Part shown: piece after piece, positions 24,348 through 33,012 of the stretch
Layout: each line of letters begins with the position of its first letter
Position numbering within the stretch: the stretch's first letter is position 1
Source: Thermoplasmata archaeon
Lineage (GTDB): Archaea; Thermoplasmatota; Thermoplasmata; Lutacidiplasmatales; UBA184
Reading direction: 5' to 3'
Length of the DNA stretch: 64,000 nucleotides
NCBI GenBank assembly: GCA_021819135.1
Contig: JAKASE010000004.1
Location: 62,001-126,000 of the forward strand
Position numbers and translations under genes: made by a program
The notes under the pieces: generated by a model
The model's input: only the letters and a program-made list of their open reading frames with translations
Told to the model about the DNA's origin: nothing
Database searches by the model: none

Positions 24348-24432
24348 CCCGACGCAGATCCGAAACCCCAGGATCGGTCCGGAAGGGGTTCGGTGGGCCC
24401 CGGGGGCCTACCGGGAACGGAGCGGTTACGCT

Positions 24433-25866
24433 TCACTCCTCTCGCTGAGGGCCCTCCGCCGGGACCGGTGCGTGCGCCGGCTCCGTGGGAATGGGGGCGA
24501 CAGGGGGGGCCATCACGCCGGGGGGAATGCCTCCGACCTCGTACCCGGCCATCGGACCTGTCGATCGATGCGAAGCCTTCCGCTGCGAGTAGGCGCTCCC
24601 TCGGACGACCCCAAGGGCCACGACCACGACCACGACCGCCACTGCTGCCACCGCAAGGCCGATCAGGAACCCGGCGAACCGCGGGTGCGCCGTGGTTCCG
24701 CTCGCGCCCGGGCCGAGGAGCATCTGGCTGGACTCCGCCTGAGCCTGGGCGACGCTCACCGGCTGGGCAAGCACGGTCCCCGAGGGGTTGGTGTCCGTGG
24801 TCGAGACGCCCGAGACCATGTCGACGCTGCCGCTGTTGATCGCACTGTTGTCCGCTCCGAAGCCGGTCCCCGCGGCCGTCAGCCGGGGCCCGTGCGGGCC
24901 CATGCTGAAGTAGAGCGCCTCCGCCGACAGGACGGTCGCCGAGCCCATGGAGTCGCCATCAAAGGCCTGGGCTGCCCCGCCAAAGAGATCGAAACCGTGC
25001 GGGAGGAAGACGAAGCCATCCCGGACATCCAGCGGACCCTGGATCGTCAGGACGACGCCCAGGCGGGCCATGTGGTCCGAAAAGCGGAGACCGGAGGTCC
25101 CCGCTTGGTACCCGCTCAGAAAGACGGGGAAGGTCCCGCTCAGGTTCCCGTCCCGGGAGGCCGACGCGGAGGAGGTCTGGCCGCTGAACGACGTGTGGGA
25201 CCAGCTCCAGTCGAGCGCCCAGGCCGCCGAGGCGTTCGCCATGGCGGTCGCGTTCCACATCGAGACCCCAGTGAGGTTCCGCGGGACCAGCCCGAGGCTG
25301 GGGGTGAACGCGACGGAGGCGGAGGCGTTCCCCTGCACCGAGAGCGATGAGCTCGCGGTCGCCGTCCCCTCGGTGGCGTGGAACGACTGGTGGATCGAGG
25401 AGTTATCGAAGGCGGAGGCATTGACGACGCCGAGCGCCGCGAGCGGCTGCCCACCCGAGTAGACGACCGAGTCGTTCGTCACGTTCGCGAACGCCACGTC
25501 CTGCTCCTGCGCATGGTAGGAATACGTGAGGGTCAGGTACGGGCTCGTAAGGGACGCCACGACCGAGACCGCCATCGTGCGGTTGAGCTCGAGCGTCGCG
25601 TTGTCCGAGCTCGTCGGCGTCACATGGAAGATCGTGCACCACGCAAACGTCGCGTTCCAGCTCCGCGTCACGGTGCCGTTCGTCATCGAGTGATTCCACG
25701 AACCGCTCCCGCAGTACGCCCATGGGGAGGGGGCGTTCGCCGGGAGCGTGCTCGTCGTCGGCGTGGCGCTGGCGGCGCCCGAGAGCGCCGGAACCACGAC
25801 GAACGCCAGGAGCAGCCCGAGGCCGATCGCGACCACTCCGCTCTTCGTTCCGCTCCGTTCCATCAT
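24433..25866 (-). CDS. Exported, heavily N-glycosylated membrane-anchored protein
   Basis: 477 residues: basic N-terminus and signal helix (VVAIGLGLLLAFVVVPALSG), a Ser/Thr/Ala-rich extracellular region with more than a dozen N-x-S/T sequons (for example NHS, NGT, NAT, NRT, NVT, NLT), then a C-terminal helix (FLIGLAVAAVAVVVVVVALG) and a Pro-rich cytoplasmic tail. The architecture is that of archaeal surface glycoproteins. Only two Cys are visible near the N-terminus, perhaps a disulfide. I do not recognise the extracellular fold. No clear operon partner. Confidence 0.82.
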   Translation of the reverse strand: MMERSGTKSGVVAIGLGLLLAFVVVPALSGAASATPTTSTLPANAPSPWAYCGSGSWNHSMTNGTVTRSWNATFAWCTIFHVTPTSSDNATLELNRTMAVSVVASLTSPYLTLTYSYHAQEQDVAFANVTNDSVVYSGGQPLAALGVVNASAFDNSSIHQSFHATEGTATASSSLSVQGNASASVAFTPSLGLVPRNLTGVSMWNATAMANASAAWALDWSWSHTSFSGQTSSASASRDGNLSGTFPVFLSGYQAGTSGLRFSDHMARLGVVLTIQGPLDVRDGFVFLPHGFDLFGGAAQAFDGDSMGSATVLSAEALYFSMGPHGPRLTAAGTGFGADNSAINSGSVDMVSGVSTTDTNPSGTVLAQPVSVAQAQAESSQMLLGPGASGTTAHPRFAGFLIGLAVAAVAVVVVVVALGVVRGSAYSQRKASHRSTGPMAGYEVGGIPPGVMAPPVAPIPTEPAHAPVPAEGPQREE

Positions 25867-26046
25867 GTTCGGTTCTCGCTGACGGGACTCTTTCCGTCGG
25901 GCCCCTATCGAGAGGTCGGCGACATAAGGGAGGGGTCCGAACCTCGGCGGGTCGGCTGGACCGCGTGCTACTGTATAGCACGGGACCCGTCTTCGGAGGC
26001 GTCGGTGCCTTCCGTCCCTGGCCCTCTCGGCCTGCGGACCGACCGT

Positions 26047-27708
26047 TCAGGGGATCCGGAACCGGGCCGTCTTCGCGAGAGCGATCGACTCCGGGTACCC
26101 GGCGTCCGCGTGCCGCGCGACCCCGATGCCGGGGTCGTTGTGCAGGGCGCGGCCGATCTTCCGGTCCGCGACGGGCGTCCCATCGGCCACGATCACGAGG
26201 CCGGCGTGGATCGCGTTCCCGATGCCGACCCCTCCGCCGTGGTGGACCGAGACCCATGTGGCTCCGCTGGCCACATTGAGGAGGGCGTTCAGGATCGGCC
26301 AGTCGGCGATCGCGTCTGACCCGTCGCGCATGGCCTCCGTCTCCCGGAACGGGCTCGCCACGCTGCCCGTGTCGTGATGATCGCGGCCGATCGCGATGGG
26401 GGCGGAGACCTCGCCGACGTGCACGAGGGTGTTCACGAGGTGGCCGAACCGTTCGCGCTCGCCGTAGCCCATGTAACAGATCCGTGCGGGAAGCCCCTGG
26501 AACTTGACCCGCTCGCCCGCGAGGCGGATCCACCGGCAGAGATGCTCGTTCGCGCGGAACTCGTCGAGGATCATTCGGTCGATGCGCTGGATGTCCTTCG
26601 GATCCCCGCTCAGCGCGAGCCAGCGGAACGGTCCGCTCCCGACCGCGAACAAGGGGCGGATGTACTTCGGCACATAGCCGGCGATGTCGAAGGCGTTCGT
26701 GACCCCCGCGTCGCGCGCCTGGGTACGGAAGTTGTTCCCGTAATCGAACGCCTTCGACCCGGCGCCGATCAGGTCGAGGATGGCGCGGGCCTCCACGGCG
26801 ATCGACGCACGCACGCGGGCGAGATAGCCGGCGAGGTCGGCCGCGCGCGCCCGCTCGGCCTCCTCGACGGTCATCCCCTGAGGAATGTAACCGACGCGCA
26901 GGTCGTGGGCGGCCGTCTGGTCGCTCACGATGTCGGGGCGCACCCGGCGACGTACGGTCTCGGGGTAGACGTCGGCCGCGTTCGCACAGAGGCCGACCGA
27001 CAGGGGCCGGCGCTCCGCGACCGCCCGGTGCACGAGCGCAAGCGCCTCGTCGAGGGAGTGCGCTTCCACGTCCAGATACCGATGGGCGAGCCGGCGCGTG
27101 AGCGCCTTCGGGTCCACGTCGACGATCAACCCGACGCCGCCGAGCATCGTCACGGCGAGCGGTTGCGCCCCGCCCATCTCGCCGAGGCCCGAGGTCAGCA
27201 TCCAGCGTCCGGCGAGGTCGGCGGCGCCGAACTCGACCCGGGCGAGCGAGGCGAGGGTCTCGTAGGTCCCTTGCAGGATCCCCTGCGTTCCGATGTAGAC
27301 CCAGCTGCCGGCGGTCATCTGGCCGAACATCGTGAGCCCGCGGCTCTCGAGGTCCCAGAAGATGTCGTCCGTCGCCCACCGGGGCACGATCATCGCGTTC
27401 GAGATCAGCACGCGCGGCGCCTCCGAGTGGGTCGGGAACACGCCCACGGGTTTCCCCGACTGGACCAGGAGGGTCTCCTCCTCCGAGAGCGACCGGAGGG
27501 TCGCCACGATCCGATCGAAAGACTCCCAGTCCCGGGCCGCCTTGCCGCGGCCCCCGTACACGATCAGGTGCGAGGGATCCCGGGCGACCTCGGGATCGAG
27601 GTTGTTCATGAGGAGACGCAGGGCGGCCTCCGTCGACCAGCTCCGGCAGCTTCGCTCGGACCCTCTCGGCGCCGTGATGTGCCGGTCCGCGACGAGTGTG
27701 CGCGCCAT
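26047..27708 (-). CDS. hutU: Urocanate hydratase
   Basis: 553 residues, the normal length. It converts urocanate to 4-imidazolone-5-propionate with tightly bound NAD+, the second step of histidine degradation. Seen: '[15 protein letters not shown]' near the N-terminus, the NAD-binding '[16 protein letters not shown]', the active-site Cys in '[15 protein letters not shown]', and the C-terminal '[23 protein letters not shown]'-type segment. ATG 27708 is chosen over the ATG at 27720 because TCTTAGG (27731-27738) lies ~27 bases upstream. No hutH, hutI or hutG gene is nearby, so the rest of the pathway must lie elsewhere. Confidence 0.95.
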   Translation of the reverse strand: MARTLVADRHITAPRGSERSCRSWSTEAALRLLMNNLDPEVARDPSHLIVYGGRGKAARDWESFDRIVATLRSLSEEETLLVQSGKPVGVFPTHSEAPRVLISNAMIVPRWATDDIFWDLESRGLTMFGQMTAGSWVYIGTQGILQGTYETLASLARVEFGAADLAGRWMLTSGLGEMGGAQPLAVTMLGGVGLIVDVDPKALTRRLAHRYLDVEAHSLDEALALVHRAVAERRPLSVGLCANAADVYPETVRRRVRPDIVSDQTAAHDLRVGYIPQGMTVEEAERARAADLAGYLARVRASIAVEARAILDLIGAGSKAFDYGNNFRTQARDAGVTNAFDIAGYVPKYIRPLFAVGSGPFRWLALSGDPKDIQRIDRMILDEFRANEHLCRWIRLAGERVKFQGLPARICYMGYGERERFGHLVNTLVHVGEVSAPIAIGRDHHDTGSVASPFRETEAMRDGSDAIADWPILNALLNVASGATWVSVHHGGGVGIGNAIHAGLVIVADGTPVADRKIGRALHNDPGIGVARHADAGYPESIALAKTARFRIP

Positions 27709-27730
27709 CGTACCGCGCACACGGAGCGCC

Positions 27731-27739
27731 CCTAAGAGA
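27731..27739 (-). promoter_or_regulatory. TATA-like element of hutU
   Basis: TCTCTTAGG on the minus strand is centred ~27 bases before ATG 27708. Confidence 0.5.
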
Positions 27740-27815
27740 TTCCGGGGCGGCCATCCCGTTCCGCCCCGGGTCCAGGGAGCGTCTTAAGAGCTCGATTCCG
27801 AATCCGTACGAGTGC

Positions 27816-27888
27816 GCCGCCGTAGCTCAGTCGGTAGAGCGGCTGATTTGTAATCAGCAGGTCGGGAGTTCGATCCTCTCCGGCGGCT
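27816..27888 (+). tRNA. tRNA-Thr(UGU)
   Basis: A 73-nt cloverleaf: acceptor GCCGCCG/CGGCGGC (7 pairs), D arm GCTC...GAGC, anticodon stem GCTGA/TCAGC with loop TTTGTAA (anticodon UGU), T stem GGGAG/CTCTC (one G-U) with loop TTCGATC, and discriminator U73. CCA is not encoded and there is no intron. CTTAAG at 27783-27788 is ~30 bases upstream and is the probable TATA box. Confidence 0.95.
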
Positions 27889-27974
27889 GTCGGGCACCGA
27901 CCGCGGGCCCGTGGCGGACGGCGGGCCTCTTCGGAGTCGGAGCCTTTACCCGTCCCGGTCGGTCTGCCCACGGC

Positions 27975-28367
27975 GTGGCGCCACCGGGGAGGACCTGGAT
28001 CGGGTCGATCGTGATCGATTGCCGGAGGTTCGATGAGATGGTCGCCTTCTGGAAGGGGGCGCTCGGCTACGAGCAGCAGGGTCCCCGGGACGAGGGGTGG
28101 ACCCTGCTCCGCGATCCTCAACGCTCCGGCCCGAACCTCGCGTTCCGGAGGGAGCCAGAGGCCCCCGGCCCCTACTGGTGGTTCCACCTCGACCTCTATT
28201 CCTCGGACCCGGTGGGCGAGGTGGCGCGGCTCGTCGGATTGGGAGCGACCGTACGGGAGCCGGCCCAGGACGACCACGACTTCGTCACGCTGGCCGACCC
28301 GGACGGGAACCTGTTCGACCTGGTGGCCACCCGGGGGTACTCCTTCGGTCAGCGCACGGACGGTTGA
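27975..28367 (+). CDS. Glyoxalase/VOC-fold protein
   Basis: 130 residues from GTG 27975; the frame is open further up but runs back into tRNA-Thr. It shows the two beta-alpha-beta-beta-beta modules of the vicinal-oxygen-chelate fold: 'IVIDCRRFDEMVAFWKGALGY', 'WWFHLDLYSSDP' and 'DFVTLADPDGNLFDLVA'. The terminal 'DPDGN' pattern is typical of the glyoxalase-like subfamily. Metal ligands would be His in FHLDL and acidic residues near both module ends. Substrate unknown. It is a single gene just after tRNA-Thr. Confidence 0.8.
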   Translation: MAPPGRTWIGSIVIDCRRFDEMVAFWKGALGYEQQGPRDEGWTLLRDPQRSGPNLAFRREPEAPGPYWWFHLDLYSSDPVGEVARLVGLGATVREPAQDDHDFVTLADPDGNLFDLVATRGYSFGQRTDG

Positions 28368-28618
28368 TCGACCGGGGCTGCATCTCGAGGGGGCGTTTCG
28401 GTTCGGGGACGCCGGTTCCTGGTGGGTAGAGGGATCGAGGGGGAGGTCTGCCCTGGAGTGTCGGACCCGGCCCGCACGCTCGAGGGGAGGTCTCTCTGTT
28501 CGGGGGCCCCCGGCAGGCGCGCTCCCGGCCGTCAGCGGGAGTCGGTCGCCGGCCCGCTCGACGGGGTGAAGCCAAGTTCACTTCAGGTTCATCGGGCCAA
28601 ATTCGCAGTTTGATACAC
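28368..28618. other. Non-coding gap before the pilin-like gene
   Basis: 251 bases with no plausible gene. The last ~50 bases are more A/T-rich (GCCAAGTTCACTTCAGGTTC and GCCAAATTCGCAG), with two GTTCA copies. I cannot place a convincing TATA box at the usual distance from ATG 28619. Confidence 0.4.
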
Positions 28619-29548
28619 ATGCGACGGCGACGGTCCTGGCACCGGACCCGTCGACGAGGGGTCGCCGAGATCATCGGGGCGATCCTTCTCGTGGCCCTGA
28701 CGATCGTCGCCGGCCTCATCCTTTGGACGTTCCGGATCAACACCCCTTCCGCGCCGCCGACGGTCGGGTTCGTGGCGCGCTCGGGATTGAGCTACCCCGT
28801 GTATGGGGACCCCAGCGACTGCCAGCCGCAGGGCAATTGGGTCTACCCACTCACGAGCGCGGAAAAGACTCCCTGGTCGAACGAGTGGTACCCGCAATGC
28901 TACACCGCGAACGGCGGAGGCAACTTCTCCACGATGAACGCGAGCGAGCTCATCGTCTCCACGGTCTCGACCACCGGGATCCCGCTCTCGCAGATCCAAC
29001 TCACGTTCCTGTGCAACGGAGCCTACGCGCCGGCTCCGTACACGACCCAGAACACGACGGCGCTCGTGAGCGGGACGCTCGCGTCGATGACCTGGTTCCC
29101 CGGCTCGACCTCCCAGCCGGCCCCGAATGCCCCGTACCTGGGCTGGTGCGGAGGTTTCGACGCCGGCAATTGGTCGTACGTCCCCGGCCTCCAACCCGCC
29201 TATGGCTGGCTCTACAATCGCCTCGCGCTCTTCGTTCCCCTGACCCCGGGGAACCTGGTCCTCCAGGCGGGCGACACCTTCATCCTGTACCTCCACGACC
29301 CCCAGCCGCTCGGCTACCCCCTCGATTTCCTGTGCGTGTCGGCGAGCCTCGGGTTCTACCCGTCCTGGGTCTGCCCCTCAGGCTGGGGCCCGGTCCCGCA
29401 CCTCGATTTCGACGACTTCCACGGGGCCCCCTACTGGTGCCAGCTGAGCGCCGCCGCGTGCACCATCCAGATCACCTACACGGGAAACCCCTCGACGGTC
29501 CTCGCGCAGATACCGGTGACCAACCTCCTCGGCCCGCGGAGCTCGTAG
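28619..29548 (+). CDS. Archaeal type IV pilin-like surface protein
   Basis: 309 residues. The N-terminus has the class III signal of archaeal pilins: a basic stretch ending T-R-R-R-G followed by V-A-E-I-I-G and a ~20-residue hydrophobic helix (AILLVALTIVAGLILWTF). Prepilin peptidase would cut after the Gly, and the helix would form the filament core. The remaining ~270 residues are Tyr/Trp/Pro/Asn-rich extracellular sequence with several Cys (possible disulfides) and sequons. ATG 28619 is preferred over TTG 28610. The next gene, 61 bases on, encodes another single-helix exported protein and is probably a co-assembled minor subunit. Much longer than ordinary pilins, so an adhesin-type tip or minor pilin is possible. 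Confidence 0.8.
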   Translation: MRRRRSWHRTRRRGVAEIIGAILLVALTIVAGLILWTFRINTPSAPPTVGFVARSGLSYPVYGDPSDCQPQGNWVYPLTSAEKTPWSNEWYPQCYTANGGGNFSTMNASELIVSTVSTTGIPLSQIQLTFLCNGAYAPAPYTTQNTTALVSGTLASMTWFPGSTSQPAPNAPYLGWCGGFDAGNWSYVPGLQPAYGWLYNRLALFVPLTPGNLVLQAGDTFILYLHDPQPLGYPLDFLCVSASLGFYPSWVCPSGWGPVPHLDFDDFHGAPYWCQLSAAACTIQITYTGNPSTVLAQIPVTNLLGPRSS

Positions 29549-29609
29549 CGGGAGCCCCGATGTCGCGCCGCGGCGTCCACCGACCGTCCCGTGCGGGTCG
29601 TCCGGAGGG

Positions 29610-30098
29610 GTGAGCAAGCGCATGCGGAAGCTCGGGCGGCGCGAGTGGTGGGCGATCGTGGACGGGATCGCGGTGGCCGTCGTGGTCTCGCTCCTCGTCC
29701 TGATCGGGATCGGGTACCTCGTCCTGCCGTCGCCGGCCGCCGCGAAGGTGACCGTCACCGGGATCACCGTCCAGATCAACCAGGGGTCGACCTCCCACGG
29801 CACCGGGTGGTTCGGTCCCAGCACGCGCAATCTGACGGTGCAGGACGGGCTCCCCACGCAGGTCGGCCCGGGCCAGGTGCTCGCGCTCTCGCTGATCCTG
29901 CCGAACATGGACGACGTGAACCACACGATCGTCAGCGCGGTCGTGGCGGCGCCGTTCTCGCTCGACAAGACCGCCCCGACCCTGCCGGCGATGGTCGTGA
30001 CCGGGAACGACGACTGGCTGCTCGTCGTGACCGTCGTGGCGCCTTCCGGCTCGGGCGGCGGGACCTACTCCATCAGCCTCACGCTCAACGCCGAGTAG
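29610..30098 (+). CDS. Single-TM exported protein next to pilin-like gene
   Basis: 162 residues from GTG 29610. A basic N-terminus (MSKRMRKLGRREWW) leads into a hydrophobic helix (~residues 16-40), then ~120 extracellular residues rich in Val/Thr/Ser with a beta-sandwich feel and sequons at NLT and NHT. There is no clear prepilin cleavage motif, so it looks like an N-terminally anchored ectodomain. It lies 61 bases after the pilin-like gene in the same direction, probably in one transcript. No family recognised. Confidence 0.72.
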   Translation: MSKRMRKLGRREWWAIVDGIAVAVVVSLLVLIGIGYLVLPSPAAAKVTVTGITVQINQGSTSHGTGWFGPSTRNLTVQDGLPTQVGPGQVLALSLILPNMDDVNHTIVSAVVAAPFSLDKTAPTLPAMVVTGNDDWLLVVTVVAPSGSGGGTYSISLTLNAE

Positions 30099-30124
30099 CC
30101 AACATGGGCGGGATCCGGTCTGCA

Positions 30125-31330
30125 CTACCTGCGGCGGCGGGCCGAGCCTAGGTGCCGGCGTACCCAGGTCCCCCCGATCACCCACGGGGGCTCGGGCCCG
30201 ATCGGGTCGACCATGTCGGAACGGTACTTCTCGACCGCGCTCTCCACGACCTCGATCCCCAGGCCGGGCTTCTTCGGGATCGCGAACTCCCCGGAGTCGA
30301 CCGCGTAGCCGCGGACGAGCGAGCGCTTCCACTCCGGCCAGCTCGCCTCAAAGCTCTCCTGGAGGAAGAACGTCGGAAGGGTCGCGTCCATCTGCAACGT
30401 CGCGGCGGTCTGCACGGGACCGAAGGCGTTGTGGTAGGCGACCGGGGCGCCGTAGGCCGCGGCGACCCCCGCGATCTCGCGTCCGTAGCTGAACCCGCCG
30501 GAGTTGGTGATGTCCGGCTGGAGGATGTCAACGAGCCCTCGCCGAAGGAAGCTCTCGAAGTCGGCGGCGGTGAGCAACCGCTCCCCGAGCGCCACCGGCG
30601 TGCGCACCGACCGGCGGAACTCCGCGAGCGCGTCCGAGAGCTCCGGGATCACGGGCTCTTCCATGAACCGAGGGTGGAATGCGTCGAGGGCCCGGCCGGC
30701 GCGCACGGCCGCCTCCGGCAGGAACCGACCGTGGTACTCGATCAGAAGATCGACCATCGCCCCGACCGCGCTCCGCACGGCCCCGACCCGGTCGATGGCC
30801 GCCTGGAGGCCCTCCGGCGAGAGGGTCCGGTACTGGTCCCCGAAGGGGTCGAACTTCAGCGCACGGAACCCCTGTCGCACCATCGCCTTCGCCTTTTCGG
30901 CGAACTCTTCGGGCGCGATCGCGTCGGAGTACCAGCCGTTCGAGTAGGCGCGGACCCGGTCACGGACCGCGCCGCCGAGGAGGGTCGCGATGGGGGTGCC
31001 GAGCTCCCGGCCGATGAGGTCGTGGCAGGCGATGTCCACCGCGGAGAGGGCACTGGTCGCCTCCATCGAGCGGGACCGATAGAACGAGTAGCGCTCGAAC
31101 TCCCGCAGGCACGCCGCGTGCTCGGAAAGGTCGTGGCCGGCGTAGAACCGTCCGACCTCCCGGACGCTCTCCCGGACCGGGTGGGTCATGAGCGTCGTGG
31201 GGGCCTCCCCCCAGCCGACCGCGCCGTTCGAGGTCGTTACGCGGACCAGGATGACCGTCGAGCTCCAGGGAGAGGAGAGCTCGTCGGCCGGCGCGGCGAC
31301 TTCGATCGGTTCCACCGACTGGATCTTCAT
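30125..31330 (-). CDS. Enolase-superfamily sugar-acid dehydratase (gluconate/galactonate dehydratase-like)
   Basis: 401 residues of the mandelate racemase/muconate lactonising group. The N-terminal capping domain is followed by a TIM barrel with 'ALKFDPFGDQY' (KxD region), 'EYHGRF' where homologues usually have D-x-H-G-R, 'MEEPV', 'ALGERLLT' and the C-terminal 'AYHNAFGPVQTAA' His. These fit acid-sugar dehydratases such as galactonate or gluconate dehydratase, which in Thermoplasma and Sulfolobus start the non-phosphorylative Entner-Doudoroff route. The first metal-ligand Asp seems to be Glu. No other pathway gene is adjacent. Exact substrate unproven. Confidence 0.82.
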   Translation of the reverse strand: MKIQSVEPIEVAAPADELSSPWSSTVILVRVTTSNGAVGWGEAPTTLMTHPVRESVREVGRFYAGHDLSEHAACLREFERYSFYRSRSMEATSALSAVDIACHDLIGRELGTPIATLLGGAVRDRVRAYSNGWYSDAIAPEEFAEKAKAMVRQGFRALKFDPFGDQYRTLSPEGLQAAIDRVGAVRSAVGAMVDLLIEYHGRFLPEAAVRAGRALDAFHPRFMEEPVIPELSDALAEFRRSVRTPVALGERLLTAADFESFLRRGLVDILQPDITNSGGFSYGREIAGVAAAYGAPVAYHNAFGPVQTAATLQMDATLPTFFLQESFEASWPEWKRSLVRGYAVDSGEFAIPKKPGLGIEVVESAVEKYRSDMVDPIGPEPPWVIGGTWVRRHLGSARRRR

Positions 31331-31414
31331 GGACGACCTTGGCTACCAGACCCGGGGATGGCTCTTGACCGTTTGCGATGGCCCGCCACCGCCCCCCGCG
31401 CGCGGGCCGTCGGA

Positions 31415-31864
31415 CTACGCGCCCGGCTTCGTGGCGAGCCGCTCGACGGCGCGCCGGACATGAGGACCTGGGAGGATTCCCTCGAGGACCTCCACGATCC
31501 GTCCGTCCGGCCCGAGGAAGAACGTCACGCGTTTCGCGATCCCGAGCAGCCCGAGCACCCCGTACCGTCGGGCGATCGCGCGGTCCCGGTCGGCGATCAG
31601 GGGGTACGGGATCCCGCACTTCTCGCGGAACGAGGCCTGGGTCTCGACGGTGTCCACGCTGACGCCCACGACGGCGATCCCGGCCTGCGAGAACTCAGCG
31701 TAGTGCTCGGTGAACCCCCGGGCCTCGGCCGTGCACCCGGGAGTGTTCGCCTTCGGGTAGAAGTACAGGACGACCGGACGCCCTTTCAGCGACGAGAGGG
31801 AGAACGTCGAGCCGTCCGCCGCCGCTCCCGTGAACTCCGGCGCCGAATCGCCCACCGCGAGCAT
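31415..31864 (-). CDS. bcp: Bcp-type peroxiredoxin
   Basis: 149 residues from ATG 31864, with GAAATACC ~24 bases upstream. The thioredoxin fold has the peroxidatic motif 'NTPGCTAEARGF' (Cys44). The resolving Cys five residues later, found in E. coli BCP, is absent (Arg at that place). The only other Cys is C83 in 'REKCGIPYPL', so this is an atypical 2-Cys or a 1-Cys enzyme. It reduces H2O2 and organic peroxides with thiol donors. It lies 84 bases beyond the dehydratase start on the same strand. Confidence 0.92.
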   Translation of the reverse strand: MLAVGDSAPEFTGAAADGSTFSLSSLKGRPVVLYFYPKANTPGCTAEARGFTEHYAEFSQAGIAVVGVSVDTVETQASFREKCGIPYPLIADRDRAIARRYGVLGLLGIAKRVTFFLGPDGRIVEVLEGILPGPHVRRAVERLATKPGA

Positions 31865-31883
31865 GGACCGCAAGATGAACCGC

Positions 31884-31892
31884 GGTATTTCA
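31884..31892 (-). promoter_or_regulatory. TATA-like element of bcp
   Basis: TGAAATACC on the minus strand lies 24-25 bases before ATG 31864, inside the 32-base gap to the neighbouring gene end. Confidence 0.5.
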
Positions 31893-31896
31893 GTCC

Positions 31897-32868
31897 TCAG
31901 AACGGATCCGTATCGCCCGGTGCGACGGCCCCGGACTCGATGCGGTCGATCTCCTCCGGGGTGAGAGGCCGAAGCCGGTCGAGGTCCAGGAACTGGGCCT
32001 GCCGCTCCGGCGGAAGCGCTGGCAGGAACACCGTTTCGACCCACGGTTTCGTCAGGAGGTACTGGACCGCCGCCTGGGCAAGAGTCCGTCCTCGGTGCTC
32101 GGTCAGGAAGCCGAGGGCGAGGACCGGGGCGAACTCCGCCTGGAGCTCCGGCAGACGGGTCGGACCGGCCCTCGGTCGCCGGTCGGACAGCCCCTCGGCG
32201 ATGCGGGAGCCGTCGAGCCGCCCCGAGGCAAAGGGGTTCCGGACGAAGACCGAAACGGAGCGGCCGTCGACCGATGCGGAGATCGACGCCGCCCGAGCCC
32301 CCTCGAGCAGCGAGAGCTCGATCGAGAAGTGGGGCACCGGCTCGCTTCCGACCTCCGCCGGCGGGAGATCCTGCTCGCGGGTCGCCCGGAGCGACCAACC
32401 ATCCAGCTCATGGTCCGTGACCCGGCGATGGAGGGCCGCGACCCGTTCGGGGATCCCCGTCGTGCCGGTGGACCAAGGCGGTACTTCGAGGAGGACCCGA
32501 GCCTGAGGCGGGAGCGAGTCGCGCACGGATCGGAGGGCCCCCGGTACCACGGGCACGACGGGGGTCCGGGCGAGCGACGGAGTCGAGCGACCGGCGGGGG
32601 CGGCGGGTGCCGGTTCTCGCTCCGTTCTCCCGAGCAGGACCGTGATCTCGGGAGACGGAGCCGGAAAGGCGGTCCGGAGGAGCGACACCGCCCGCCCGGG
32701 ACTCCGGGCGGCCGCGAGATCGAACCGGGTGATCCCGTTCGCGTGCGCTCGACGCAGATGCTCCACGAGCGCACGATCTCCGGCGGGCCCGGTGCCCATG
32801 CTCGGATCGACGGTGATCCCAAGGCGGTCCGTGACCCGTTGGGATCGTGAGAGCTCGTTCGGACTCAT
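31897..32868 (-). CDS. Divergent aldo/keto reductase-like protein
   Basis: 323 residues from ATG 32868; an ATG at 32934 would add a Pro-rich stretch that looks non-coding. The overall order of an aldo/keto reductase TIM barrel is visible: 'HANGITRFDLAAARSPG' where the family has DTAxxYG, and a C-terminal 'TLAQAAVQYLLTKPWVETVFLPALP...LTPEEIDRIES'. The catalytic Tyr of DTAxxYG is replaced by Arg (D-L-A-A-A-R), and no clear catalytic Lys or His is found, so it may not be a reductase any more. It is divergent from RfcL with 144 bases between them. Confidence 0.65.
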   Translation of the reverse strand: MSPNELSRSQRVTDRLGITVDPSMGTGPAGDRALVEHLRRAHANGITRFDLAAARSPGRAVSLLRTAFPAPSPEITVLLGRTEREPAPAAPAGRSTPSLARTPVVPVVPGALRSVRDSLPPQARVLLEVPPWSTGTTGIPERVAALHRRVTDHELDGWSLRATREQDLPPAEVGSEPVPHFSIELSLLEGARAASISASVDGRSVSVFVRNPFASGRLDGSRIAEGLSDRRPRAGPTRLPELQAEFAPVLALGFLTEHRGRTLAQAAVQYLLTKPWVETVFLPALPPERQAQFLDLDRLRPLTPEEIDRIESGAVAPGDTDPF

Positions 32869-33012
32869 GTGGGGGGGCGCGGCCGCCGGGGGCGGACCCG
32901 TATCGCGGGCGAGCCCTTCCCGGCGGAAAAGCATTGGTCGCGCCCGTCCTCGAGGCCCGCCGGGCAGAGGTTATGGACGGGGCGGCATGACCGACGGTCG
33001 TCGACCGCATCC

